From: Bolinopsis microptera
Taxonomy: Eukaryota; Ctenophora; Tentaculata; Lobata; Bolinopsidae
Direction of reading: 5' to 3'
Length of the DNA: 64,000 nt
NCBI RefSeq assembly: GCF_026151205.1
Contig: NC_087076.1
Location: 22,252,828-22,316,827, forward strand
Shown here piece after piece: positions 1 through 14,517 of the stretch (positions are counted from its first letter, which is position 1; the number at the start of each line of letters is the position of its first letter). Both the position numbers and the translations under genes were made by a program. The notes beneath the pieces were generated by a model. That model was not told the origin of the DNA and ran no database searches. It saw only the letters and a list, made by a program, of their open reading frames with translations.

Positions 1-831
1 ATTGCTGGCTTTTATATGACTTAGTATGATTATGCCGTATACAGTATAATGCATAGTATTAGTATAATTAATACGACTCTTACATCTTATTTAAAACATT
101 TTACGTTGCAAATGAATGTTTGTATGTACATTACTATTTGTTCCGTATTGAAGTTGATTCATTTGGTTGATTTTATTTTTCTTTTAAGATATAACAACCT
201 TTTGCTAAGTAATTTACTAAACAAAAAGATTGTTTATATGAATTATTCATTATAACTTTGTCATTTTATCGCGCGCATCTTTATATATTATTTGTTTTCT
301 TTATATATTATATATTGTTGTAAGTTCTAGTTATTGATAATTTTTTAATTAAAACTCACAATGTTGTGGCAGAAATAATGATATCACAAATAAATTTTAA
401 AAATCTATTGCAATCACAAAGTTTTAAATTCACCAAGTCATTAGCCCAGAAGCATAATATATAAAGTAAATTTATACTTTCTGCATTACACTTATTAAAA
501 TGTTAAAGCACGTATTATATCGCGCAAACATAAATTTTGAATCTGTAATCCCATATTTTCGTTATTTGGATTTGTGATAACATTCGTTTGATGTTTTAAA
601 AAAATCCTTAAATCATAAATTGGTAAATAAACAAGAAAAAAAGTATTATTCAAATAATGCTGAATGCGCGGCTCAAAAAAATAAATTCTATATTTTTGAT
701 ATTTGAATTCCTCCGCAAGCGTTACCTTAGCATTCTGGCTTATTTTGTATTTTGTTTCTCTGAAGTTTTGCCGAATTTTGACCATGTTTTATTGAACGAA
801 TCGTTTTCCATTTTTCCCTTCACACTTCAAA
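1..831. other. AT-rich upstream region, no gene seen
   Basis: No convincing coding sequence or splice-bounded exon is visible on either strand. The short ORFs are low-complexity and AT-rich. The stretch precedes the ATG at 832 and probably holds the 5' untranslated or promoter sequence of that ORF, but I see no clear TATA box at a useful distance. Confidence 0.5.
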
Positions 832-3303
832 ATGAGTGTTCGCACTCCTACCAAAAAGCGAAAGACTGATCATGTATCCTCGTCCGCCGTAGATACACAA
901 GTTTTTCTCAAAAGTTTGCTTGAATTAAGTTGTGTTCCAAACTGCTTGCATGCAATAGGATTTTTGGTAGAAAACAGAGTCTCAGAAGATGACGTTAAAT
1001 CTGGAATCGTCGATAATTTTCCTAGTTACTTCGGCGATTTTAAAAATATTAATGTCAAGAAAAGTTTCCGTAGGTTAAAACTTGAAATTAAAGGTCTGTC
1101 CCGCTCATTAGTCGATGCCGCTTTAGTAACTTTCGCTAGAGTAGATAGCAGTCACCTACAACAACCCGGCTTTGCTAAAAATACAATCTGCTCAATTTGC
1201 TTTCCTAGCGCTCAGAATTCTAGGCCAGCCTTACCTAGTTTAGAAGCAGATCCTGTTACTCCAAGTAGCGACCGAAACTATTTGCAACCTCTGGAGACGT
1301 TAGTTGTTACTCCCGACCCTTTCTCAACACCAAGTTCTCTTGTAAAAACCCCTGTTACATCTTTAGGATCAAATTTAAAAAGGCGTTTGAGTTTTCTCGA
1401 TCCACCAGAAAATGATTTAAGTCCTAGCAGATTACATCTAAGCAAGTTACAAAATAATCATTTCGTACCGAATTGTCTACATGCGCTTGGTTATCTTTTA
1501 AATTGTGATATAACGAGCGATGAAGCATGCTCTCAAGAAATTGATAAATTTCCTAATTTCTTTGGCAAATATAAGGATGATAACACCAAGAAATCAATTT
1601 GCAGACTAAAAAAAGAAGTCCGTAGTCTTAGGTCTGACCATGTCCTGGTAAGTGCTGCGATTTCCGCATTTCAATCTGAAACTTCTAAATTTAGTCATGA
1701 TAAGCTTGCCGGATTTAGGCATGATTCAATTTGCTCGATTTGCTTTAGAGCTGATCCCAATGACGAAGCAATTTACATTCATACTGATAATTTGAAAAAC
1801 GTCCTAAAAAAGTTGTACAGTAATTTACTTAGTTGTGGCAGAGGACTACGGGACATTAAGATGATTGTTAGTGACACTAATGAATGTGTCTATAGTGAGA
1901 AATTACGCATTTCTCCTGACACTATAGGATTGAGTGAAACTGATAAAATAAACTTGTCCGAATATAAAGATCTTCTAGAACGTGTTAATGCAAATTATAA
2001 CAAATTTACAGCTAATCTTGATTCTCATGCCGCATATTTGTACTATGCCACGCCTATATCTCACCGCCAAATAGATATTTTAGATCACAAGTTGTTTTGT
2101 CAAGATAAGAGTAAAAAGTTGCCTATTAGTCACATGCTCGAACAACTCCCACTTTATTCGACTTTTTCATCTTCAATACCTGATTTTGATGACACTTTAG
2201 TGTTCAATAGGTACTCTGAAAAGGTTTTAACTAGCGGAACCGAACCCAATTTCAAGAAATTAGGAATTCACTTTAAAATTGTTGGGAAGCGAGGTGGTTC
2301 CGGTCGTGCGGGATCATTCGCTCAGGCAATCGTTCTTACTCACATTAAACGTATTGAAAATATAGATCCAAAAAAGTTTGATGTACTTTATACAACATTT
2401 GAACAAGGTTTCACAAAACGTTCTAAGTACCTAAATTTTCCACTTTGTGAAGGCCTCAAATTCCCCCGTTTGCCTACTAAAGATAGAGCTATCAAAGAGC
2501 TTAAAAGACTAGCTGAAACTAATGAAATTCTTCTTGGGAACTCTGTTCATCCTCAGAAAATAACGGCTGTAGATCCAGTAACATCAGAACGTGTAGAAAT
2601 TGAAGTACATTCTCGTAAAATTGAATTTTCTGATTTGCGTAAATTTACGTTGACACGCCACCAAAAATATCTGCGTGCCCCTTACACGAAATATGAAGAT
2701 CTAGATAAAAAACAAATTCTATCCATGCTAGAAGATTACGGTGCGCTCGAAGAAAACCATGCCTCTCTTACTGAAAATGAACTTAGAAACATCATTAAGA
2801 AACTTGAAACAACAAGGCTTATAGCAATTTGGTATGATCATGCTGTAATAGGAAATAAGTCTCACGTAATGTTTACCTTTCAAATTATATACGATAAGTC
2901 CACTTACATATGTCCACCCGGTATGACTGAGAGAGCCCTTCAACACGAAATTGAGACACCTCAAACTTATTTCATAGGATTATCTAGCTCTACCACCGAA
3001 GCAGAAAGGTCGTTTGATGATATGCGGCTTGGTGATGTTCTTTCGTTGTCAGAAAAAATAACTTTAAACAACGTAACTTATGACGACAAGTTTAGGATAA
3101 CATTCGGTGACAACCCAGTAAGATGCTCTGAGGCTGGTCAAAACAAGTCTGGGCATTATCGCCTCTGCTCACTCCCGCTGCACATAAAAAGTTTTAGTAC
3201 TTTTAAGGAATTAATAAATGCTCAACATCTGACTATTAATGAACAGCGAAACATGGCTAACCGCGGTGGGTTTTACGGGATATCGAAAATAATCATACTA
3301 TAA
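832..3303 (+). CDS. Element-type ORF1 with duplicated N-terminal module
   Basis: Intronless 823-residue ORF of unknown function. A Lys/Arg-rich start (residues 5-12) could be a nuclear signal. Residues about 26-124 and 203-305 are two copies of one module: VPNCLHAxG..., FPxxFGxxK, KKSxxRLKxE, and an ending GFxxxxICSICF. A Ser/Pro/Thr-rich linker (about 130-200) joins them. Further on are WYDHAV (about 667) and GDNPVRCSEAGQ (from 759). From memory, the last motif resembles a large uncharacterised protein family common in cnidarian, sponge and lancelet genomes that behaves like a mobile-element protein; I know no biochemical role. The frame stops at TAA 3301-3303, but the homologous continuation resumes one frame back in the next ORF, so this is probably the first part of one longer protein. 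ATG 832 is the first in frame after stops. Confidence 0.7.
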   Translation: MSVRTPTKKRKTDHVSSSAVDTQVFLKSLLELSCVPNCLHAIGFLVENRVSEDDVKSGIVDNFPSYFGDFKNINVKKSFRRLKLEIKGLSRSLVDAALVTFARVDSSHLQQPGFAKNTICSICFPSAQNSRPALPSLEADPVTPSSDRNYLQPLETLVVTPDPFSTPSSLVKTPVTSLGSNLKRRLSFLDPPENDLSPSRLHLSKLQNNHFVPNCLHALGYLLNCDITSDEACSQEIDKFPNFFGKYKDDNTKKSICRLKKEVRSLRSDHVLVSAAISAFQSETSKFSHDKLAGFRHDSICSICFRADPNDEAIYIHTDNLKNVLKKLYSNLLSCGRGLRDIKMIVSDTNECVYSEKLRISPDTIGLSETDKINLSEYKDLLERVNANYNKFTANLDSHAAYLYYATPISHRQIDILDHKLFCQDKSKKLPISHMLEQLPLYSTFSSSIPDFDDTLVFNRYSEKVLTSGTEPNFKKLGIHFKIVGKRGGSGRAGSFAQAIVLTHIKRIENIDPKKFDVLYTTFEQGFTKRSKYLNFPLCEGLKFPRLPTKDRAIKELKRLAETNEILLGNSVHPQKITAVDPVTSERVEIEVHSRKIEFSDLRKFTLTRHQKYLRAPYTKYEDLDKKQILSMLEDYGALEENHASLTENELRNIIKKLETTRLIAIWYDHAVIGNKSHVMFTFQIIYDKSTYICPPGMTERALQHEIETPQTYFIGLSSSTTEAERSFDDMRLGDVLSLSEKITLNNVTYDDKFRITFGDNPVRCSEAGQNKSGHYRLCSLPLHIKSFSTFKELINAQHLTINEQRNMANRGGFYGISKIIIL
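907..1203 (+). repeat. Protein module copy 1 (cysteine-ended)
   Basis: First copy of the roughly 100-residue module of the ORF at 832-3303. Landmarks are V35-PNCLHAIGFL, FPSYFGDFK, KKSFRRLKLE and GFAKNTICSICF ending near residue 124. The three cysteines C36/C38-type and C120/C123 could bind a metal, which is inference. Confidence 0.7.
1438..1746 (+). repeat. Protein module copy 2 (cysteine-ended)
   Basis: Second copy of the module: V212-PNCLHALGYL, FPNFFGKYK, KKSICRLKKE, GFRHDSICSICF ending near residue 305. Spacing of the conserved blocks matches copy 1 closely while the DNA has diverged, so the duplication is old and both copies look constrained. Confidence 0.7.
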
Positions 3304-5198
3304 ATTTGCAAGAAATCAACTCTCGTGAATATTGTAAAAAGAGAAAAATTTCGTTTGTAGACGCTGTAGATGCTGAAAAGAAACAAAAGCTCGATCTGTC
3401 AGGCAGAAAATGCTTACCTGCCCTTCTGTCAAAAAATCCAATCGACGATTTAGAAGAAATTAACTTACAAGACTGGGAAATCATGTGTACAGAGTGCTTA
3501 CATGATAGTAAAGGTCATAGTAAAAATTCCTTCACTTTTATACCCGGTACAGTCCACCAATCCGACAGTGCCGTCTTTAAGTCAATCTATGCTATTGTTC
3601 ATAAAACTGGGGATGAGCTATATCTTTTAAAAGATAAACACTCTGCTGAGGATTTAGCAAAAAAACTAGTTGACATTACTCATGACCTCGAGAGTAAATT
3701 CTTTCCTGATGGCCTCAATTGCCCGTGTATAGAATGTGGTAATCTTTTAACGATTTCAACCAAGGCCAAGTGTGAGAAGTGTTCTTACATTGGTTATTAT
3801 AGAGTTATGTGCGAAATTGTCGTTCATGGTTACAAAAATAGTTCAAAACGAAACGCGCAAGAAGTCCTTAGATTTCACAATTTAACTTTTCTTCTCTATT
3901 ATTTTCTCCACTGCATAGAAAAAGTTAACTCTCGGTTCGATATCAACAATGTGATACGATCAACGTACTTTGTAAACACTGTTTACTATATGCCTATTGC
4001 CTACGAATTGCATAATCTTCTTTCATTTAATGCCGGGCGAAATGAGGACCAATTTAAGCAAGTTAAGAACGTGACAAAGAATTACAGCAACCAACAATAC
4101 ACCTCGCCACAACTTCTGCTTGGTGCGCTACGTAGACTAGAGGCAAACAAGTACTATAACCAGGATATTCAGCAAGACCGAAGGAGTATGTATTCCAAAA
4201 AACTAACTCATTTCTTTGAAAAGTCACCTCCACCTTCTATAGTTTACACGAACGAGTTCTTAGAAAGTGATCAAAACATTCCTTCTCTTTTACAAAGATT
4301 GTCAACTTTCCTAGTGTCTAACTCAGATCAATGTTATATGAATATCAAAGATGATTCTTTAGTTTTTCCATATAAGGTGTGCGACTGTAATGACCAGACT
4401 TGCCCTGCTTGCCGAGCTAAAAAATTTCCTAGATTCGGTATCAACAATATTCATACTTCGAGCATTTCAAAAATTCTAACAACCAAGAAAAATGTATTCG
4501 ACGAAAGAGTTAAAGACAAAGTTTTTGAAAATGGCAGATTAAACTTCAATAGTTTGGCTTTACTGATCAGTGAAGACATTGGTATTCAGGATTCGTCCCC
4601 CAGTGCCACTAGCGATCCCATATCCAGCTCTATAATATCTGCTGCTAATATAACAACTTACAATCCTGCTAAAATAACGCTTCCTCAGTCATACCAGCGA
4701 ATTTTAGATAAATTAGCAGGCGACGAAGTGAAAGATTACAACTTGATTAAAAATAGCAACATGGTTAGATGTCTCAGTAAAATTTATGGAAATACTGATA
4801 CGGATCTGCTCATATTAGACAAGTGTATTGGTGCACTGGAAAGTTACCAGATTAAGTATAGGGGCAGGGATAACTTGCTGCAAGAAAACGAGGGTTATTT
4901 TAAAGAACGAAAAAAGTACATCACTGAAATTCGTAGGCATATTATTAATCTAGCATCATACAAATTAAAATTACAGTCTGAAATATCCACCCAAAGCTCC
5001 AAAGTTGATGATCTGCATGACAGTAGTGGGTTAGGTGTAGTTTCTGCTGATCCCCTTGTTATTCAGTTAGTTAATTTACAGAAACGTATGTTAGCATTAC
5101 AGTTTACCAGGCACACCCTTTTTAAGGAGTCTAACTTACATGATTTTGTAATGACTGAATACGATAGCGATTTGGGCTCTGAGACTGACGGTAAATAA
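3261..5198 (+). CDS. Element-type ORF2, frame-shifted continuation of ORF1
   Basis: This frame is open from 3261, overlaps the end of ORF1 by about 43 bases in the -1 frame, and runs to TAA at 5196-5198. There is no ATG near its start: it opens on codons equivalent to NNHTINLQEINS, so it is unlikely to be an independent gene. Residue stretches CLPALLSKNP and LQDWEIMCTECLHDSKGHSKN resemble, from memory, the part that directly follows the GDxPxRxxEAGQ motif in the same family. A CPCIECG...CEKC cluster and a later CDCNDQTCPACRAKKFPRFG look like zinc ribbons. A block near 3990-4080 (LHNLLSFNAGRNEDQFKQVKNV) is the best-conserved part as I remember the family. A Ser-rich patch and a Lys/Glu-rich helix end the protein. 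The product needs a -1 frameshift or a correction at about 3285-3300. An AATAAA lies at 5640-5645. Confidence 0.65.
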   Translation, partial: PRWVLRDIENNHTINLQEINSREYCKKRKISFVDAVDAEKKQKLDLSGRKCLPALLSKNPIDDLEEINLQDWEIMCTECLHDSKGHSKNSFTFIPGTVHQSDSAVFKSIYAIVHKTGDELYLLKDKHSAEDLAKKLVDITHDLESKFFPDGLNCPCIECGNLLTISTKAKCEKCSYIGYYRVMCEIVVHGYKNSSKRNAQEVLRFHNLTFLLYYFLHCIEKVNSRFDINNVIRSTYFVNTVYYMPIAYELHNLLSFNAGRNEDQFKQVKNVTKNYSNQQYTSPQLLLGALRRLEANKYYNQDIQQDRRSMYSKKLTHFFEKSPPPSIVYTNEFLESDQNIPSLLQRLSTFLVSNSDQCYMNIKDDSLVFPYKVCDCNDQTCPACRAKKFPRFGINNIHTSSISKILTTKKNVFDERVKDKVFENGRLNFNSLALLISEDIGIQDSSPSATSDPISSSIISAANITTYNPAKITLPQSYQRILDKLAGDEVKDYNLIKNSNMVRCLSKIYGNTDTDLLILDKCIGALESYQIKYRGRDNLLQENEGYFKERKKYITEIRRHIINLASYKLKLQSEISTQSSKVDDLHDSSGLGVVSADPLVIQLVNLQKRMLALQFTRHTLFKESNLHDFVMTEYDSDLGSETDGK

Positions 5199-5268
5199 CT
5201 ATTTTTCTTAATTTACTTACTTTACTTATTTTTCTTAATTTACTTGATTTATTTGTTTATTTATTATT

Positions 5269-5578
5269 TTCATTCTGACCAAGACTGACCCAAAATTACG
5301 AATCACACCGAAAATCTGTGAGCAACATGAGGACATGTTTGAATCCAAAAGAGTAAGTGTCGTTTATGAGTTTACTGACTATAAACATAAACATTTTGAG
5401 AAATTGGCTGACGTGTTGATGATCCTAGTCTACTCATTGAGAATTTGGTTCGTTTATTTGATCCTGCTAGTTGTGTCGTTGTAAAAAACTTCATTAGGCT
5501 AGAACTTGAGATCATAAATTTGAACATGCTCCTTGACTACCTTGGAATTCGCACCAGGAAGGATTATAAGCTATTGTA
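5269..5578 (+). pseudogene. Small broken third ORF of the same element
   Basis: One frame reads from about 5274 (ILTKTDPKLRITPKICEQ...) through KHKHFEKLADV near 5412. Another frame then continues DDPSLLIENLVRLFDPAS... to LGIRTRKDYKLL and TAA at 5576-5578. The composition looks protein-like in both halves, which suggests one short coding region of about 100 codons with a frameshift near 5415. I do not recognise a function; it could be a C-terminal exon or an accessory ORF of the element. Confidence 0.3.
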
Positions 5579-5639
5579 ATTGATAAAGAAACTAGTTAGT
5601 TTATTAGAAATTTGTAGTTCAATTGTAAACTATAAAGAA

Positions 5640-5645
5640 AATAAA
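5640..5645 (+). terminator. Polyadenylation signal AATAAA
   Basis: AATAAA about 440 bases after the ORF2 stop and 60 after the small third ORF; a plausible 3' end for the element transcript. Confidence 0.35.
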
Positions 5646-5897
5646 GTAAGCGGGAAAAATGTAAGTTGATGATTATAAAAAATTGGAATTGCCACCACTG
5701 GGAATAACACCATTAAAATTTAACTTAAATAATATAAAAATTCAATTTGATTATCTGATGTGTTTAGTCTTCAAAAACTCGAGTATACTCAAACAGGCTC
5801 TACTCGGCCAACCTTAGCTAAAAAGCTTGTTTCCTTCTGGAAAAGGACAGTTTCTGACTGACTGACTTACTAATCCTGATTGACTAATTGACTAACA

Positions 5898-6005
5898 TAC
5901 TTACTTATTTACTTCTTTACTTATTTACTTATTTACTTGTTTACTTGTTTACTTGTTTACTTGTTTACTTGTTTACTTGTTTACTTGTTTACTTGTTTAC
6001 TTGTT
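5898..6005 (+). repeat. 8-bp tandem repeat (TTTACTTG)n
   Basis: Begins with loose TTACTTA/TTTACTTA units and settles into about nine exact TTTACTTG units. Otherwise 5579-6745 shows only AT-rich sequence with no supported gene. Confidence 0.9.
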
Positions 6006-6745
6006 AGTTATTTACCGTCTGACAGAAACATACAGATTACAGCGTTACCGAAATTTTTGCAGTTTTTAAATTTAAACCACGATTCGTTCAAAACACCAGC
6101 TCGATTTGTTACATTGTTTTCGATTTGATTTATTATGCTGTAACGTTTTAAATTATTTGTAAATACAAACCAGATTCATACCAAATGTTTGTCTAAGAGT
6201 TATAATTATTTTTTGATAATAATGCCAAGACCGCTTATATGTAACCACCAACTCGACAAACACTTGGTAAGATGCTGCTAATAGTACTGACCTCCACGTG
6301 GTTAGCAGTGGATGATGCAGATTCGCTAAAACACTGAAAAACATTTTATCTTATAGAAGTTCAGTTCACCTCCTGCACTGGCTCCTGTAGTACACACTAC
6401 ATATTGATCTCTAAAATCCCGTGGTTTCCGTATTACTGATGGAAATGTTTTCACTTCCTAGACCACAGTTCATTCATATTCGTATATATTTAAAGACGTA
6501 CATTACAGTGTTTTAAAATCTTCATCAACAAACAGTACTTTTTATTGTACAGTATAAAACCTAGAAGTCCACGATCAAGTATAGTTGTTGTAAATATTTT
6601 ATGTCGTTGATATCTGTTTCATATCGGTTACGTTTCATTCCCTTTATGTTATTTTATTTAGTTATTCACATTTTACATTTATATTTAGTTTATTACGCTA
6701 TTCACAAAACTTGCATCATGCATGTATACGACTTGAGAAGAGTCA

Positions 6746-7034
6746 GGGGGGGGGGGTCCAACTACATTTTTGTACATGGCTACCAGATTTCTGCCAAATG
6801 TACAATGTCCATTTACAAGAATGTACAAAATATGTTTTTTCCTGTTTGGCCACCAGATTTTTGCCAAATGTACATGATGTACAAAAATGTACAAAATATG
6901 GTTTTTTCTGTTCCGTTTCCAGGGATTTCCGATTTTTTGTACATTTTTTATGACCATTAATGTACATGGCCATCAGATTTTTGCCAAATGTACGCTAAAT
7001 TAGTGTACAAAAATGTAGTTGGACCCCCCCCCCC
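6746..7034 (+). mobile_element. Poly-G-ended MITE, 289 bp, 7-bp TSD
   Basis: The left end is a G run followed by TCCAACTACATTTTTGTACA; the right end is the exact inverse followed by a C run. AGAGTCA flanks both sides (6739-6745 and 7035-7041), a 7-bp target-site duplication. The inside repeats TGTACATGGC...GATTTxTGCCAAATGTACA about three times. There is no coding capacity. The TSD length would suit hAT- or P-like elements, but I cannot assign the family. Confidence 0.85.
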
Positions 7035-7041
7035 AGAGTCA

Positions 7042-7137
7042 ATGGATTTTAAAAGAGACTATGACAATTTTATCGAGATGTATATTAATGAACCTGATTT
7101 TAGCGGGAAGGGTAAAAGAAGGAGTAAGAGAAAGTGA
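7042..7137 (+). CDS. Possible short terminal exon next to the MITE
   Basis: Thirty-one codons beginning MDFKRDYDNFIEMYINEP and ending in a basic tail GKGKRRSKRK before TGA. The composition (acidic body, basic tail) looks more like protein than the surrounding AT-rich DNA. The frame is open backwards into GAAGAG upstream of the MITE once the element is removed, so the insertion may sit inside an exon. No partner exon was identified. Confidence 0.2.
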   Translation: MDFKRDYDNFIEMYINEPDFSGKGKRRSKRK

Positions 7138-7622
7138 TTTATCTATTATCTAAGATGTACTATTATTACGTGCATGATATTTTATCATTTCAGCAATATT
7201 ATTTTTATATGTTCTGTCATTCTGTTCTTTATTTTATGTTCGGTCATTTTAATCTTCATGTCATGATGATATTTTTTCTTGTGTTTCATTCTTTTTATGT
7301 GATTCGATTTATGTATTTATATTTACACTTTGTTCGTAAATCTATTCACCGAACTTGAACCAATCATCATTCATCATACATCGTGTCTGTGGCATTTCTA
7401 TGATCAGAAAGGTCTGTCACATTTCATTTAATCCAATCGGTACAATTTATTTTCATATCAATCAATTTTCGTATATAATCGATGTTTATTGACACATTTT
7501 GTCAACCTATATCCATTTTTCACATTTTTAACTCTAGTTAACCCTAGTTAACCCTAGTTAATCATAAAATGATCACAGGCGCAAATATCGACCGATTTTT
7601 CAACTTTAATTTATGATTTCAG
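7138..7622. other. AT-rich intronic or intergenic DNA
   Basis: Nothing supported except three short CTAGTTAACC-type tandem units at about 7537-7562, just upstream of the acceptor of the next exon. Confidence 0.4.
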
Positions 7623-7720
7623 ATAAGATGTGGAGTTCAGAGGGAGTGGTTATGGTGTACAGTGATGATAAGAGTATAATCTGTAAAACACAACATCTTA
7701 CAAGTTTCTCTTCTATACTG
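7623..7720 (+). CDS. GPS-like exon of a GAIN/adhesion-type protein
   Basis: Acceptor TTTCAG at 7617-7622, donor GTATGT at 7721, ending in phase 0. The encoded KMWSSEGVVMVYSDDKS followed by IICKTQHLTSFSSIL matches the end of a GPS proteolysis site as found in adhesion GPCRs and polycystin-1-like proteins: Trp, Gly-Val where Gly-Cys is usual, Cys-x-x-x-HLTSF. Of the canonical cysteines only one remains in the C-x-C-x-HLT part, and the cleavage residue pair HL-T/S is present. Upstream GAIN exons were not found, so this may be an exon of a large gene or a remnant. Confidence 0.5.
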
Positions 7721-7740
7721 GTATGTTATACTTATAAGGC

Positions 7741-7792
7741 CCCCCCCCCCCCCCGCACCACCCCCCCCCCCCCCCCCCCCCCCGCGGCCCCT
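7741..7792 (+). repeat. Poly-C tract pair
   Basis: Two long C homopolymers separated by GCACCA, about 20 bases downstream of the GPS-like exon. Similar G/C homopolymers terminate MITEs elsewhere in this window, so this may be a MITE end that has lost its partner. Confidence 0.8.
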
Positions 7793-7919
7793 AATTATCA
7801 TCTTATCTTACTCCTTAGTCCTTGTCTCACTTCTATTCTAAATGTAGATATCTGCTAATAAAAATAAATGTGAATACTGATAAGATGAAGCTAGTTGACA
7901 ACGAGCCTCACTATTTCAG

Positions 7920-8034
7920 CTACAAGCCCAAGACGTCTACTTCCTGAAACTACATCATCTCTCAGATTGGACATTGGTGCCTCTATCTCTATAGTCTGTC
8001 TTTTTTCTACCGTCCTCCTCCCCAACATCGTCAG
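7920..8034 (+). CDS. Candidate first transmembrane exon after the GPS
   Basis: Between an acceptor CTATTTCAG (to 7919) and a donor GTAATA (8035), one frame reads TSPRRLLPETTSSLRLDIGA followed by SISIVCLFSTVLLPNIV, a good hydrophobic helix like TM1 of adhesion GPCRs. The phase does not match the GPS-like exon if the acceptor at 7919 is used. A weaker acceptor at 7894 would give phase 0. Either the gene is degraded here or the exon pairing is wrong. Confidence 0.25.
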
Positions 8035-10508
8035 GTAATAATCCTTCCAGTTCATCTTGGATTATCGGCAGGTGTTCATCTTTCCTTATCAGCAGGCGTT
8101 CAACTTGACGTATCAACATTCAAAAGGTGCCCTTTATTTGATTAAACCATACGATACTGAAATAGCTAGGTTTCTAAAGATGAAGGAAATTCTTATATTC
8201 TAGTTGTACTTCAATAACTGTATGACAGCTTCGCCAATTGTTTCACTTTCAAACAAATTTTTGGGGCCTAAACTATTACAAGACACGTACACCATATTTA
8301 TGTCACTGACACTACATCTTAATGGTTCCCACGGCTCAAGGAATGCACTATATCACTTATCGGCCTCAGTCCCTATACCACGCAGTGCAATATGATTGGC
8401 TGACATTGAACACGTGACGTGTTACCATGGTTGCAACAATTAGTGGCGACTTTAAGTCTAGAGTTGATGTTTATACACCATGTACACGCTCCATTGTTTA
8501 TTTCAACTGATTTCCAGTTCCATAATTGCTCAAGCTATTTCGAGTAATAATTCTTGAAATTTTAGGCCGGAATTTTACGTGTAATTCTATTGTGTTCCCG
8601 AAAGAAATTTTGCCCTGTTTTTTGTTTTGAAACTACCGTCTACCACTGATATTGATGTTATGAATTTGATCTTTTACTCAACGTAAAATATATATATATA
8701 TATATTCAATGTCCCTTCGTGCTTCGTTATCTTGAGCTCTCTTAGTAACTGCAGATGTCATTCATGTTCAGTTTATAGTTACACAGTTGTTATGGCGGCC
8801 CTACACACTGTGTACTGATTAACTCTCATTGTACATCTGACGTGTTGTCATGGTAACAGGAATTCTGTGTTACTCGTAGTATGGATTGACGGAGATACAC
8901 AATTTTTAATCTATGTTAATGATTAACATCCCGTTGACTGTCCATCAATATGGTTGGTGTGTAATACCATTATAGTACGTGGGATTTCAATTCTTCTATT
9001 GTGTTATATAATCAGTAATGTTGCCCTGTTCTGCATCTTACACCAAAGGCTAAAGCATGATTTTCTATTAAATTTGCAGCTTCAGTTCGAAATCTTTTAC
9101 TTCTTTTTGCTATGATTGTTGAAAACTGTAAAGCGCCCGCTCATGGACATACACGATATCATTCCTCGCCATGAGGGCGGAACTATCGTATAGCACTCGA
9201 GCACACTGACTCTAATTGTTTGTTCTTATTATTCTTCCTTCTTATTCAGTTATTCACAAAATAAAATAATATTCCTACCTGTTTTGGGGCCATCCGACGA
9301 GTTTTAGAAAAATGTTCATTTTTGTTCATTCCGTTCATTCCATGACTCAGGGAGCCTCTGGCGACAATTTTGACGTCAACATAGTTAGTAAACACATCCC
9401 CCTACACCGTACAATCATCTCCAGCACTCTGCAGCCCCTTTAACAGACTGAAATGACCGTATCAATATCGGATACTCAGGAACCAGCTTTTTGATACGGA
9501 AATGGAATCAAGTCTCTAGTGGGCGTTCTGGGAGTGCTATGGCCACCAAACTTTGTAGGAACACTTTAAGGGTCAATACCAAACGATTCCGACCTGTTTT
9601 GGGGCAATCCGACGAGTTTTAGAAAAAATTTCATTTTTGTTCATTCCATGACTCAAGGAGCCTCTGGCGACAATTTCGACGTCAAACCATTTCCAGCACT
9701 CTGAAACTACTTGAACAGACTAAAATGACCTATCAAAATGCCTCAAAAACCGTATCAAAATGCCTCAAAAACCGTATCATCTGGTTCCACAATCCCGGAT
9801 TTATCTTCTGCAACTAGCAGAAATCTAATTTGATTATTCTAACGAGATAAAAATGTCGGCACGTCTGTAGAAACATTTTTACGCGCGCCGACTCCTCAGA
9901 ATTATAATGGCGCGTGATATAATTCTAACTTGCGTGATATTATAATTGGAAAACTGCATATTGTACGATAAGTTTTTGTAGCGACTTTTTTATGGTTAGG
10001 GTATGAGTACCTGGTAACTTGGTACACTTTATGCAATGTGTTCATTACTATTATTACATATTTATCTTTTTATTAATTTTAGGTTCTTTAGAAGAGACTC
10101 ACGCCGATCCTTGAGTTATCACTATGTTTCTGCACGATTTCAATCAAATATAAATGAAGAACAAAGTCCGGCGAATAGCCACGGATTTGTCACTACTCAC
10201 TCTCGAAGCCAAAAACATTGATGAAATTGTCTTATCAATAGCCTGTGCCTGGTCAGGCTACTGACATGATACTCGTTAGTTCTTATAGTTATATTTTTTG
10301 GGTAAATGCTTATTATTGTTTGGTTTTAATTTGTTTTTATCAGTGTGTTAATATAAAATAAATTATATTACAGTGGGGTAGTAAATGTTGTTTTTTTCGT
10401 TTTGTATTAAATCGTTAATTGTTGTTGCCTGGCCTTTTTTGATTAAGTGTATGTACATTTTAACCTGTATACAGCAAACCCCAATTTACCGCGTCCATTT
10501 TAGCTAAA
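8035..10508. other. Intergenic/intronic stretch without a supported gene
   Basis: No further membrane-helix exons could be supported. It holds a diverged direct duplication (next entry), a short TA run at 8691-8706, and scattered ACCATGGTTRC-like motifs near 8424 and 8847. The ORF at 10036-10221 begins after a plausible acceptor but resembles nothing I know. Confidence 0.4.
9283..9760 (+). repeat. Diverged direct duplication, about 300 bp apart
   Basis: The text from about 9283 (TTTTGGGGCCATCCGACGAG) to 9470 recurs from about 9597. Shared blocks include GAGTTTTAGAAAAA, CATTTTTGTTCATTCC, AGCCTCTGGCGACAATTT and CCAGCACTCTG. Copies differ by indels, so it is an old tandem duplication or two members of a dispersed repeat. 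Confidence 0.7.

Positions 10509-14517
<4,009 letters not shown>

Noticed and set aside
3285-3291. Canonical -1 slippery heptamer at the ORF1/ORF2 junction
   Set aside because: TCGAAAATAATC does not fit X XXY YYZ in the ORF1 frame, so programmed shifting is not supported by the local sequence alone.
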